Positions 39,374 through 51,010 of a stretch of DNA of 64,000 nt are shown here, piece after piece. The stretch's first letter is position 1. Each line of letters opens with the position of its first letter. The DNA comes from Margaritifera margaritifera. Lineage: Eukaryota > Mollusca > Bivalvia > Unionida > Margaritiferidae. The notes under the pieces were generated by a model that was given only the letters and a program-made list of their open reading frames with translations, was not told the origin of the DNA and ran no database searches. The position numbers were made by a program, and so were the translations under genes. The DNA is taken from positions 1 through 64,000 of the forward strand of contig JAQPZY010000542.1 of the NCBI GenBank assembly GCA_029931535.1, read 5' to 3'.

Positions 39374-40157
39374 TGAGCGAGACATAGACCAACCCCTTCT
39401 TTTCACTTTTTCCAAAAAGTAAATATTGTAGGTCATTCGTAAATATGAATTAAAGTGGAGCCCTGCTAATGAGACTCTTTGATAGATCACAGTCATTGAC
39501 AATACTGAAAGTAAGTTTTTGCGGTAGAAAATAAAATGAATATGACGATCAGCGTTGTATTCCTATAACCCTCCCTAACCTTAATTTCATTCAAGATCAA
39601 ACTTTTGATGTGTACTTTTGCTATTAATTAACAATGATAACAAAAGTAAAATAAATATAAAAAAAGAAAACCGAGGAAAATATTGGTAACATTTGATGGT
39701 GTAAGAGAAATAAATGACCAATTTTAAGGAAAAAATGACCGTATCCACAATCTTCATCTGCTCAAAACTCGCACCAGCGACGAACAGGATATGTGCATAA
39801 GTTCTGTCGCATAAAGCTCCAGCAGATTAGAATGTAAGCTGTTCTCTTGCAGTCATGAGCAAAATAAGCAGGACAGATCCTTATCTTCCGGAGCATTTAT
39901 ATAACGGCATAGATTCCTGTATGTTGTGCTCTTTTGGACGCTTGTTATAGCGGGACAAAGAAGTAACATATCGATTCAGACTGAATAATGACGGTCTGTG
40001 TTTACAGGCACATCCTGGTGACATATTACACAATATACAGATGTTTTGATCGCCGTCTTCAAGATCACTGCTTGCAGCATCATTAGGGGAAGCTAACTAC
40101 CAGTAATTATAATCTTCATCAGGAATATTAACAACACATTTTAGGTTTCAACAGAAC

Positions 40158-40161
<4 letters not shown>

Positions 40162-40237
<76 letters not shown>
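40162..40237. repeat. (TA)n microsatellite
   Basis: About 76 bp of TA. Confidence 0.95.
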
Positions 40238-40239
<2 letters not shown>

Positions 40240-40499
40240 CAGTGATTATATTAATGTTTGCCTCCACCCTCCCCTCGCCCGTATTTGTTCTGAGGTTGAG
40301 TAACTTGGAATTTAACAAAATTTAGTGCTGATTGCAGTCTCCAGACAGAATATGACAGCTGCTCGTGAGAAACGACAGCTAACAGACAGTCACTGTTTGA
40401 AATTTTTTGTTATTGTAATTTTTAAAATCATACAGCAATGTTGCATAAGAACAGGATGAGTTTTATAGCTATCACGCGCCATTTAAAGCAACCATCTTA

Positions 40500-41055
40500 G
40501 ACGGAGTCAGTATAAAAAATATCTTAAAAGTAAAGTATATAAGATATTTCTTTTAAGATATCTTTCATATTTTCATAATACTTGTATAATGGTTTATAAT
40601 GGTTTATACTTTTATAATGGTTTCTTAGATATCTCACATAGTTTATGCGATACCTGTTTTTCGGAATAAATAGTAATTTCGCTTGGCATAAACTATATAA
40701 GATGTCTCTTAAACTATAAAAGATATCGTATAAACTTTGAAAGATATCTCAGAATTGTATAATACATTTTATATAATTGCTTATAATATAAGATGTCCTG
40801 TGTTTAAGATATATTATATACTTAAGCAGATATATCGTACATTTTATAAGATATGCCATGAACTTTATATGATATCATATCCTTTATAACCTTATATTCA
40901 TTTTATAAGATATCTGAATTAACACTGTTTATAAGATATTGTATTCATTTGAAATCAATCTTATTAAATGTATAAGACATGTTGTAAAGTTTATGAGATA
41001 CCTTAAAAAGTTTGCTAGATACTTTATATAGTTTATGAAATATCTAGTTTTTCGA
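40500..41055. repeat. Degenerate AT-rich array around ATAAGATATCT
   Basis: Many copies of ATAAGATATCT, TTTATAAGATAT and TAAACTATAAAAGATATC in both orientations, spaced about 25-35 bp. GATATC is palindromic, so the array has high hairpin potential. Confidence 0.8.
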
Positions 41056-41920
41056 ATAATACTGGCAACAAGGTTTAGTTTGAGCAATACGTCTATCAGC
41101 CTATTATACATTACAGCTTGCCCCAACCACAATCCAACGCCAGGCCCCTGGGAGTACAAATGTACCTGTCCTTGGCATCTTATGAGTTGATGGGTATGCG
41201 CATACCACGGTCACCAGGTAAAATATTGCAGCCCCTCAGGGTAGAGAATGATAATTATTATAAAGGTATACAATTGTAAAATATCGACATCCGAGAGTGG
41301 TTTGACAATTATATAATCCCCACGGCCCCACTCCGCACAAATTCCTTTTAACTACCAGGCACTTGAACATCTAAGTGCTGCAATTGACATTTCCGGGAGG
41401 GAGGGAGCGAGAGAGCATCACACCAAAACATCCACACTTTTTGGCTTTGCTTTGTTTTGTTTACGGAAAGTAACTTTGATAACAAAAGGCTGCACATTCT
41501 AACATGGTACAAATCTTCATTTGTAAAATGTACCACGAGATGGTGGAGCAGGATGAATTCAAATAATGTCAATACAAGTTTATTGTACAAAATATGTATG
41601 TGAATAATTGTGGACTTCAAGGATGTGATGTTTCAAGTAAATTCATTGGGAAAGGAAATACTCTGAATTCAATGTCCTTATTGACCAATAATATTGAATC
41701 CTTTAGAATTCTATTTGCATTTTACATAACAGGTAATTACTTATTCATTGGTCAGCATTTTATTTGAGTAGACTCGACGTTAGGAGGAATAATCGCATGC
41801 ATTTTTAATACAATAATAAATTGTGTGCAATAAAATGACAGAAAACTAAACAATTTAATGGCATTTACATACACATTCAGTCTTTGGTTTAATATATATC
41901 ATGTTAAAGTGGGCGCCTAG

Positions 41921-41921
<1 letters not shown>

Positions 41922-41962
<41 letters not shown>
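41922..41962. repeat. (CT)n microsatellite
   Basis: About 40 bp of CT. Confidence 0.95.
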
Positions 41963-41966
<4 letters not shown>

Positions 41967-42342
41967 TATCCTTTTTAAAATAAAAATTGAATAATAAAAT
42001 GTGTATATGATAAACTTCCTAACTTGCTGTCTACCATAAAGGTTTCCTTTATTTTATATCTTAGTCCTAATTTTAAAATTAGAAAAAACAAACATAGATT
42101 TTGCTCACATACAATTCAAAGAATACTTTCGATTCTATAGTGTAGAATGTGGAATTTTTTCTTCTTCTGCAATATTCTAAAATTTCAACTGAACATTTAA
42201 AAAGCAGGACAGTTATTTATGATGCTCTTAATAAACATGAACAGATGCAGTGATGGAAGTTCTTCTTGTAATATATATGAGTATATATATGTATCCGTCT
42301 TCCTCTCCGTCTATCCGTCTGTCCGTACGACCACACACACAC

Positions 42343-42344
<2 letters not shown>

Positions 42345-42438
<94 letters not shown>
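42345..42438. repeat. (TA)n microsatellite
   Basis: About 90 bp of TA with CA ends. The 117-codon + frame across it is a repeat artefact. Confidence 0.95.
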
Positions 42439-42441
<3 letters not shown>

Positions 42442-42603
42442 AATTCATGTTATTTTCTCCAAGGCAAAGCGTTCGTGAACATTCACATCATTTTTCCTAC
42501 TTTCTACATCCATCTTTTTCGGGGCAAAGAACAGAAGTATATGCATATTGAAAGATTCGAAGCTTTCTGTAAGCATTGTAAAGGGGAATTTTCCCGGGAA
42601 TAA

Positions 42604-45600
42604 GGTTTCTTGTAGAATGACATTATAATAGTAAACGGGGCTTGCTTGTTTAAAAATTAAAAATTAATTGCAACTTGCAGATTTCACGATATGTGATGTA
42701 AGAGGTGAGAAAGTGCTAATTTTGCCCTTTTTGGCCATTAGTAATTAATCTTTTTTGATTGCTTCTAACTTTTGTTGTGCAGCTTCAAGATCAATTTTGT
42801 AAAAGCTTTTCTTTTGCTTTGTTTTTTATTAACTGAACTTTTAGTTTCACTTTAGTTGATATATGTATACTTTGCATTTATTTGCTTACATTTTGTCTAC
42901 AGTTTTGCTTGTGATTTTTTAAACATATGTTTTTAGTTTTTAGTTTTCTTTCGCATTTAGTGTAAAGCAAACGAGAATTTCAGTTACGTTTTGTTACTCT
43001 ATATTGAAAAGCAATTTTGTATTATGTGTGATCTTACATATGAAGTCCTTATTCCAAGTAGTAGAAATTGAGTAAATTTCAAACCTGCTTTTAGTAATGT
43101 GTTTACTAAAGCAAATAAGTAGGTCATTGTTTTCTTTAAAAATTATATTTTTTTTTATTGAGAAATTAACATATTGTTATGTCTATTATAACTACAATTA
43201 AAGGGAAGTAACTCCCTAAGAACTATTAAACACATTAAGTAGCTGTTATTTGTATGGAACGTTACTATAATACCCTTCTACTATATCCATGGTCAAAGGG
43301 GAGTAACTCTCTAAGAAATATCAAAATCATTAAGGTTTGTATATAGGTGTATAAAAAATATATATCAGATATAAGAAACAAATCAGTAGTAGTATCTCAT
43401 CCAAATATTATATTTATTTATTTATCATTACATTATATGAATTCTATAAAGTGGAGTATATTTGAACAATTTTGTATAATTTCGATTTGGATTACTGTTA
43501 ATTTAAGGAGAAACCATTATATGTAGAATTTATATATATAATTTTAAGTAGTTATAAATCATATAATGAAACTATTTTCTTTAAACCATATGAACAAATA
43601 ATAACATATTTTGGCATGCAGTGTTATGACCGTTCATTCTAACTTTCACAGGAGTAAGATACCTGTGTGTATGTTTTGTACAGTGGGGCCTGTCTTGAGG
43701 GACCACTGCTGTGATATGAACGAGTTCTCAGGGCATGGATGTATTGAGCATATGGTGTTACGACTTGTCGTGTGGATGGCCTGTCTTGGCGGACTGTTAT
43801 TTTGGGCGGAAATGGTGTTCTTTCAAGAAACGATATACTGTACTGCCTAACAGTTTAACAGCTAAACAAGGAGAAAGTTCTTAATTGTAACCCTCTGGTT
43901 TCAGGAAACTGGAATATGAATCTGCATTACTTTAATAATATGTTCGTCTTCTCTGGATTGTATGTGACAGTCCCACAATTGAAAGGAATAATGAGCGGAT
44001 CATTTGTATTTAATAAAGATTGCATGGTTGATATATTCTCTGTATAAACTTAGAATTGCAGGATCTAAATTAGGATAAACAAGAAATACAATAGTATTTG
44101 TTTGCAGAACATACATATTAATGAAAAACTATGCCTTGTGTGAAAGTTGAATAGGGAAATGAGGCCATTTGTTCCCCTTTTGCATCAAATTCTAGAGGCG
44201 CATGTATTCTATCTAATAGATTTGGTGTTGAATTGAGCAGGTCTCACGGTAACTATATAATTATCGATATTAGTGTAGAAGAAAATAGAGTTACATTAGT
44301 CACACGATAAGGCCCAAACAATAATACACCTCTCTGTATACCTCAGGAGGTACTATATATTTGTGTCTGAGGTTATACACACCATGGATAACTCAGAAAG
44401 TAGTTATCGGTGATTTGCATTTTAAAACTGCTATACTTATTGAACTCATTGTACCACTTTGTTACATATATCTGCAAAAACTATGATCTCAAGAATCCTC
44501 AACCTTAGTAAAGTATATCTTCTCTAGGATAATACATTTTAATAAATAAATAAACTAATTCTTATTCAAGCTGTAACTGATTAATGTGCTCAATAATTAG
44601 ATAACGGAATATAGGCTGAAGGTGGTGAAGATTTTTCAGTGAGGCAAGCTGAAAGATGATGTGGTAGATAAACACAAAATACAAGTTACTTTCACAATAA
44701 ATTTTACTCTTGGATTTGCAAGTCTAGGACGTTTTGTTCCTAGAAAAGGTACTAGTATTTCAAGCCAAATTCTTGATCTATACAAAGAAGACATAAAGAA
44801 TATTTTAGTATAAACGACCTACAGTACAATCTGGAAAGAAACAGCTTTGGGATGCAACACAAAACACTGTTATAAAATACATGATGGAAAGGTAGTTCAA
44901 ATTTGAAAGAAATGTAACATCAAATCCGAGCCAGCACCCAACACTGTAGCAAATTTGTTTCGACGGAACGAGGTGATGTTGACGCTATACATGAAGACTC
45001 TACCGTGGAGAATACACCACCCAAATTGCGTAGCCTCACTAAACGTGAGTTGTAAAAAAATGTGTCCATATCAAATTTGGTGAAAGGCCTTGCTTTTCCT
45101 ACACCAACACCTACTCCTACCCCTCCTACTCCACCAATATCGGATGAATCATAGTTTGCAAACTATCACAAAAAAAAAAGAAAAAAAAAAAAAGTACAAA
45201 CTTTAAATATCCAGCCGATAATTAGTTTGGTTTAGCCAAACGAACAGCAACAGCCTTCCATATAAATATTAGCCATGTGATAAACTGGATGTTCAAGACT
45301 GTTGGTTAGATTCTTTCTTTTCGTGCTGAAGATATGTTTTTTTTCTCAGTTGTTTTGGACATTTTTATCAAATGTGTAAGCAAAGCTTCTTCTAGAATTT
45401 GAAAAAAGTGAGGTAACACCCCTTGCACGGAAGATGCAACGAAGTTTTCCTTTGGTAGAACACCGTTGTTGTTTTAGAGGTTCTTAAATTATTTAAAAGA
45501 AAGAAACCACAGGAGTTCCCACAACTATAAGTATCAAAATGAATGATTGGTTATTTATTTTGTGGTTGATATTGTAATCATGGCGCTTCTAAAGCATTGT

Positions 45601-45760
45601 GTCCTACGCATGTTTGAGACTCTGATATAATTAACAGACCTGCCTGTAGGACTGTAATCATCATTATCCTTCATTTTAAGCACATTGCTTTGTATTCCCT
45701 ATTTCTTGTCGCACTATCACAGACTGTTTACTAGCCTTTGGGATACCACGTGTTGCTAAC
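42604..45760. other. No gene recognised
   Basis: AT-rich. Open frame 43611-43850 is cysteine-rich (7 Cys in 79 codons) but has no recognised domain or splice context. A poly(A) tract lies at 45170-45194. Confidence 0.4.
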
Positions 45761-46180
45761 ACAATATTGAATGTAGGGTTTAACTCTAGTGGAAAGGAGT
45801 CAGTGTTGGATGTTCTGATTTGTACCTGTGCACTTAACATGCAGATTACGTATAATATGACAGTTTTATTTAACGTTGACATACCTTCGTCTCTCAAGTT
45901 ATTCTATCTTGCACTATATGCTACCTCAGTATTGATTGTAGGGTTTAACTCCAGTTGAAACTTGTCATTGGAGTTTGTAAATTGTTCTTGTAGCCATCAA
46001 CATTTTAACAGCGTCTGCTATTGCTGAAACATACTAGTATTGATTGAAGAGTGTAACTGTAGTTGAAGGGAGTCAGTGTTAGATGTTCTGTTTTGGGCAT
46101 GTGCACTTAAAATGCAGATTACGTTTGATCTGACGGTTTAATTTAACCTTGAAATACCTTCGTCTGGTACGCCATTCCTA
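45761..46180. repeat. Local direct repeat (two full and one partial copy)
   Basis: The copy at 45766-45896 and the copy at 46044-46174 share GTCAGTGTTRGATGTTCTG, TGTGCACTTAA and ATACCTTCGTCT, period about 278 bp. A partial copy of the start (GATTGTAGGGTTTAACTCCAG) lies at 45934. Confidence 0.85.
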
Positions 46181-47255
46181 CCTTGCAGAGAAAGGTATAT
46201 CCAACCTGTAGATTCATCTTTATCCATCATATAATTCATTTTGTAGTGGTCATGTTCTCCAGTATTCACAAGTACCAAACTGCATAGTAGTATTTACGTT
46301 TGTAGGCAGGTAACACAAGAACAGGTACACCATTTTATGATTTACGACCCAGTTTCGTTATAGTATTGGTATTTTCCCTTAACGAATCTCGGAGTCATGC
46401 TGTAGAGAAAGTTATAAATTACTGCAGATCAAATTAAATTGTTTAATATCAATGATATTGTTATCCGGTTTGAATGCATTGTCAGTAGATAAACTATCGA
46501 CCGTTCTGAAACGCTTGTAAATTTTAATATAAATTCGATCTGAAGCTGTTTAGAAAAGACGGTGTAAATAACCTGGGGGTGAATTTTTCTGAGCCACTTG
46601 AAAATGTAAAATTAATTTGATGCTAGGAACTTTTGAAAAGGGGATTTCTAGACCTGTGGGGTGAATTTCGGGATCACATTAAAATTTAAAATTCTACACT
46701 AGCTTTTATTCTCAATGCGCATTAGGAGCTTTATTCTAGAATTCAGCCTATTGCGTTACACATTTTATCAGTTGTACAACTCGCATTCGAATATGGACGA
46801 GATTAAGCCGCTTTGTCCTACTACTGTGCATGTCCCCTGCCCCTGCCAACATTTCATGCTCACGTGAGCAGCCATTTCCAATGAAAAGTGTTGTCGAACA
46901 CGGAAACGTGGATAGGATTTTACATTCATAGCGGCATTTGAACCTTGAAAATTATCTCTTATATGTTATCTAAATAACATCGAATACAATCTAATCATTG
47001 TATTTTGAGTAGTGTTGCCTACAGGTAATGTAGTTACCAGGCCAATTGAAAGCTGCCATTTTCAGATTGAACCAAAAGGCAATGAGAGATTGTGTTGTCA
47101 TATCTTAGTTAATATAAACAAAGATGACTGTGCATTTATTACTTTTGTGTGCCTGTGAGAGATTGGTGTGTGTATGAAAAAACTGAATCTTGCGATAGGC
47201 CTGCTTCTTTCATGCGGGAAATTAAGAACAGCGATATTATGACTTAATGAAAAAA

Positions 47256-47260
<5 letters not shown>

Positions 47261-47298
<38 letters not shown>
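47261..47298. repeat. (TA)n microsatellite
   Basis: About 38 bp of TA at the border of the triplicated unit. Confidence 0.95.
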
Positions 47299-47299
<1 letters not shown>

Positions 47300-48000
47300 A
47301 TTGTCGGGTTTGTGTTATATAACCTGAATTAGTGGGACGTCTGCTTTATACTTAGAATTTTATTAAAAACGCTCTCTTATCCTAAGGTATTTACAAATGC
47401 AAATGTATATATATAGTATTATATATAGTATTTAATTCTTTCATATTTCAACAAAATATATTTGAGCCTTAAACCTGTATCTTGGCCCGACAATTTTGTA
47501 TATATATATATATATAGGTCAAAGTATATGGATTGTCGGGTCTGTGTTATATAACCTGAATTACTAGGACGTCTCCTTTATGCTTTGAATTTTATTAAAA
47601 AATGTCTTATCCTATGGTATTCACCCGTGCAAAGGTATATATGGGTCCATATTCTATATATAATATTTAATTCTTTAATATTTAAACACAATTTATTTAA
47701 ACCTTAAACCTGTATTAAACCTGTATTATCGGGTCTACGACCCGATATTTTTATATAAATACATATATTAGGATTGTAGTGTATCGATTGTCGAGTCTGT
47801 GTTATATAGTGTGGATAACTGGGATGTCTCCTTTATGCTTAAAAGTTTATTAAAAACTTATCCTATGGTATTCACCCAAGCAAATGTATATATGTGTTCA
47901 TATTTATCTTTCATTTAAAAAAAAAAAATTAAAAAAAAAAAAAAAATATTAGAGCCATAAACCTGTATGATTGGATCGTAGACCTACACATTTTATATAC
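47299..48000. repeat. Triplicated unit of about 235-255 bp
   Basis: Starts at about 47299, 47531 and 47786, each with ATTGTCGRGTYTGTGTTATAT, ACGTCT/ATGTCT...CTTTAT, TTATCCTA-GGTATT and a later AAACCTGTAT...CGAC close. A TA tract lies at or near each junction. Confidence 0.9.
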
Positions 48001-48010
48001 GTTACATTAT

Positions 48011-48280
48011 CGAGTGTTAGACTCACTAATATTATATGTGATGCATTGCTGGGTGTTAGACTCACTAATATTATATATGATGCATTACTGGGTGTTAGAC
48101 TCACTAATATTATATATGATGCATTACTGGGTGTTAGACTCACTAATATTATATATGATGCATTACTGGGTGTTAGACTCACTAATATTATATATGATGC
48201 ATTACTGGGTTTTAGGCTCACTAATATTATATATAATAAATTATTGAGTGTTAGAGTCACCAATATTATATATCGAACTA
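48011..48280. repeat. 39-bp tandem array, seven copies
   Basis: The unit starts GTGTTAGACTCACTAATATT and closes ATGATGCATTACTGG. Copies start at 48014, 48053, 48092, 48131, 48170, 48209 and 48248; inner copies are near identical, edge copies diverged. Because 39 is divisible by 3 and the unit has few stops, three frames stay open; this is not evidence of coding. Confidence 0.97.
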
Positions 48281-48735
48281 TTTACTATACCATGCGCAAC
48301 TCGCGATATATTTCAAACTCATATGACGTCATTATATGCTTAATTGATTAATGTTTTATTACTTGAATTAATCATTTATTTAAGGTATCGGCAACGCTAA
48401 TTAAGGAGTGATCTCAAATCTGACGTGTGGAATTTGGTCATATCGACACTGTCGTAAATACATTTTATATTACGCCACCGCACCATTGATTTATTTATTT
48501 TAAAATAGGTCATTGTCTGTGATGCGAGTAAATAATATTTGTATCAGAGTAAGTTACCGACTCAGTACTAATACATAGAGGATATTTGCTTTTATTTGAT
48601 GCTAGGCAGTGAATTACTGGATTACCCGACTGAAATAATTTGTGATATTTCACTTGAGTGAAAAAATTAATTTTTTCACTGGCAGTCAATAGATATTAAT
48701 AACATTATGATTGAGAAATTTCAAAATACCCTATG
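48281..48735. other. Unassigned DNA with a perfect 24-bp palindrome
   Basis: The palindrome at 48657-48680 is centred on AATTAATT and flanked by GATATTTCACTTG, resembling the centre of the larger foldback at 50470. Confidence 0.5.
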
Positions 48736-48946
48736 ACGTTTGCGTGATGTAAAGGTAAATATGGCTGCTTCGCATTCAAGCGACCCAGGTTCAAATCCAG
48801 CAATGCAATTCTTTTTTCTTTTTCTTCGTATTTTTTTCATCTGCTGTTGTACCTTGAATTGGAAAGGAGCATCATCTTACTGCTGATATTCTCTGTGCAA
48901 ATATACAGCAAACAGAGCAGAACAAAAACTGTAAAATTATCGCGCG
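48736..48946 (+). mobile_element. tRNA-derived SINE-like element, + copy
   Basis: The head (48736-48812) is tRNA-like: an exact B box GGTTCAAATCC at 48788-48798 and an anticodon-arm stretch GCTGCTTCGCATTC resembling tRNA-Ala(CGC). The acceptor and T stems do not pair well, so it is not a working tRNA. The body carries CTTGAATTGGAAAGG, CTGCTGATATTCTCTGTG and CAGAACAAAAACTG to CGCGCG. The same body occurs inverted at 50777-50935. Confidence 0.65.
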
Positions 48947-49897
48947 GGATATCCTCTATCCGCTATATTTCGTACCCTTACGTGATTTTTAACGCGTTCG
49001 TTATAATATTGTGAGAATCTATTCAAATGACCATAGAAAGTGTTCAACTATATCTACTTAATTTATTCATCGTTGAAAAATGTTTATAAAATTCTCTAAA
49101 TCCTTTGCACGTTTTTCTGGGCGTTTCAGAATTTGTCTATTTCTGGAAGTTTATATATGGTTCGTACCCCTGAAATAAAGGTCACGTAACGTAAGATTGT
49201 AATGTGACAAATAGGCCAAAGTGTGGAAACATATCGTTTATAATGTTTCTTTATTTAAAAAAAATTAATTTGTAATATATTTCATTGCTTTCGTACGCAT
49301 ATTTACTGCAATAAAACACATATAAAAAATGATGCCAAAAGAAAGAAAAAAATTTAAATATAGGATGCGTTTTTTAATTATTATGTTTTTAAGCTATTTC
49401 GATATAATTATCGTATTTAAAGATACGCTGATCTTTTAAAATATTTTTTTTCTTCAGGCTATGTCACAACAAAGATTTTTCCTCCTAAATTACAATAATC
49501 CAATAAAGAATTTCATACTGAATACTCTTCCATTTTTTTTTTCTAACATGATATAAGAAGTGCATGTTATATAAACGAAGCTTTTACATTAGCTTTGTCG
49601 TCTGTGAAATCTCTGTCATGGATTTCCGTCTAATTAAAAGGTTAAGAAAATCAACACGGGAACAGCGGCCCTGGCTTGAACAGCTAACACTCACGCCAGG
49701 GCCATAAACTTGAGGCAAATGTGGCATTAGTAAAATTGGCCATTTTCATTGTGTTTTTTCAATTTGAATTATAGTTCGTATTTAAATTTTTCTGTTCATC
49801 GAATATTTCTTAATCAGCACTTACTGTCATTGTCAACGAACGCTAGTGGCCCAGTTGATGACGTCAGGATCTCAAAACACGCACGTGAAGTCGCGAG

Positions 49898-50412
49898 CAC
49901 AGGGGCTCGTATTGTTGCTTACAATTTACCTATCAGTCATGCATGTACTATATAAATCTACTACCACACCTTTAAGGAATGCCAGACCATTTTCGCACGC
50001 CACCAGTCTATATGGCTATGATCGCGCCCGCTTAATATGCAGGTATAACGCACTGAATGGAATTCTGCCCCCATTTTGGTCGACTGAAAATCAGGTTATC
50101 AGTAGGCGTAGTACGTCATTTTCGTTCGACCAATGAGAGGGCCGTATTCCATTCAGCTCGTTGCACTTGAGTATTAAGCTGGCTAGATCATGGCCAGGTC
50201 GACCGGTAGCTTTGTGTAAGGCATACAAAGTCGAATGCCTGCGTTAAACATTGGTGCCAAATTTATTACGCTATGCTAAGTGCAGCTTGAAATATCATCG
50301 TCGATTTTTAAATAGGTCGCGCGAGAAAGGAGAAAAGTGTCCTCCCTTATAGTTTTATTTAGTACATGTATGACTGATACGTAAATTGTAAGCAACAATA
50401 CGAGCCCCTGTG
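49898..50412. mobile_element. 515-bp MITE with 52-bp TIRs and 8-bp target duplication (hAT-like)
   Basis: The left TIR 49898-49949 starts CACAGGGGCTCGTATTGTTG; the right TIR 50361-50412 is its reverse complement with 2 mismatches in 52. It is flanked by perfect 8-bp direct repeats GTCGCGAG at 49890-49897 and 50413-50420. Eight-bp duplications and short G-rich termini fit hAT (P elements also give 8 bp). The interior has no transposase and contains its own inverted pair (50053-50092 and 50117-50146). Open frames across it are incidental. Confidence 0.93.
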
Positions 50413-50469
50413 GTCGCGAGAAACATGGCTTACGATTCAATGATTACTACGAAGTTAGGAGGATCGACG

Positions 50470-50776
50470 ATACTGTAAGAAATCTGCTTCTTCAGTCTGT
50501 TATACAAATTGCTAAATAATACGTTTGAGCATAAAATAAAAAGAAAATTTGCTTGCTCCGAGTGAATAACAGATATATTTCATCTCGTGGGTGAAAAACT
50601 TAAATATTTTCAATCGTGGTTTCGTCACTCTTGAAAGTACTGACTTTTTCACCCACTCGATGATATATATATCCGTTATTCACTCGGAGCAAGCAAATAT
50701 ACTCTATGTAGTGTATGCTCCAACGTATTGGCTAGCATATATTTAACAGACTGCAGTAGCAGATTTCTTACGGTAT
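50470..50776. mobile_element. 307-bp foldback (near-perfect palindrome)
   Basis: The left half starts ATACTGTAAGAAATCTGC and the right half ends GCAGATTTCTTACGGTAT. Inner matches include GCTTGCTCCGAGTGAATAAC against GTTATTCACTCGGAGCAAGC and GTGGGTGAAAAA against TTTTTCACCCAC. The axis is near 50623 and the loop is only some 20 bp. The right end directly meets the inverted SINE-like copy at 50777. No coding capacity. Confidence 0.9.
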
Positions 50777-51010
50777 GCGCGCGATAATGTCTGTTGCTTA
50801 CCGGTTATGTTCTGCTGCGTTTTGTGTTTATTTACACAGAAAACATCAGTAGTAACATAATTCTCTTTCCTAACTCAAGGTAAGAAAAGCACATTAAAAA
50901 ATTTGAATAAAATTTTTAAAAAAATAAAATATAAGCACCTTGTGGGATTTGAACACGGAACTCTTATGTGACAGGTGGCCATGCTTACCACAAGACCAAC
51001 TAAGTGACAA
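50777..51010 (-). mobile_element. tRNA-derived SINE-like element, inverted copy
   Basis: In minus orientation the head (51010 to 50936) shows an A-box-like TTAGTTGGTCTTGTGG and a B box GTTCAAATCCC (plus strand 50944-50954). It resembles a tRNA with a long decayed anticodon arm; the T stem has mismatches. The body to 50777 matches 48813-48946 in inverted orientation (CTTGAGTTAGGAAAG, TACTGATGTTTTCTGTG, GCAGAAC, CGCGCG). The foldback starts at its 3' side with no gap. Confidence 0.65.

Larger units (their letters stand above)
38796..40490. other. No gene recognised; microsatellites
   Basis: TA tracts at 39291-39360 (followed by GA to 39373) and 40162-40237. The remainder is unassigned. Confidence 0.45.

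Noticed and set aside
43611..43850. Small cysteine-rich protein (79 codons)
   Set aside because: No signal peptide, no splice context, no repeated Cys spacing of a known family; treated as chance.
47949..48351. Repetitive proteins of up to 126 codons on both strands
   Set aside because: The 39-bp unit is a multiple of three and leaves three frames open; no start context, splice site or unique sequence supports coding.
48736..48812. Functional tRNA-Ala gene
   Set aside because: The B box is good but stems do not pair and the body matches a second inverted copy, so it is SINE-derived.
50936..51010. Functional tRNA gene on the minus strand
   Set aside because: The T stem has at least three mismatches; it belongs to the SINE-like element.
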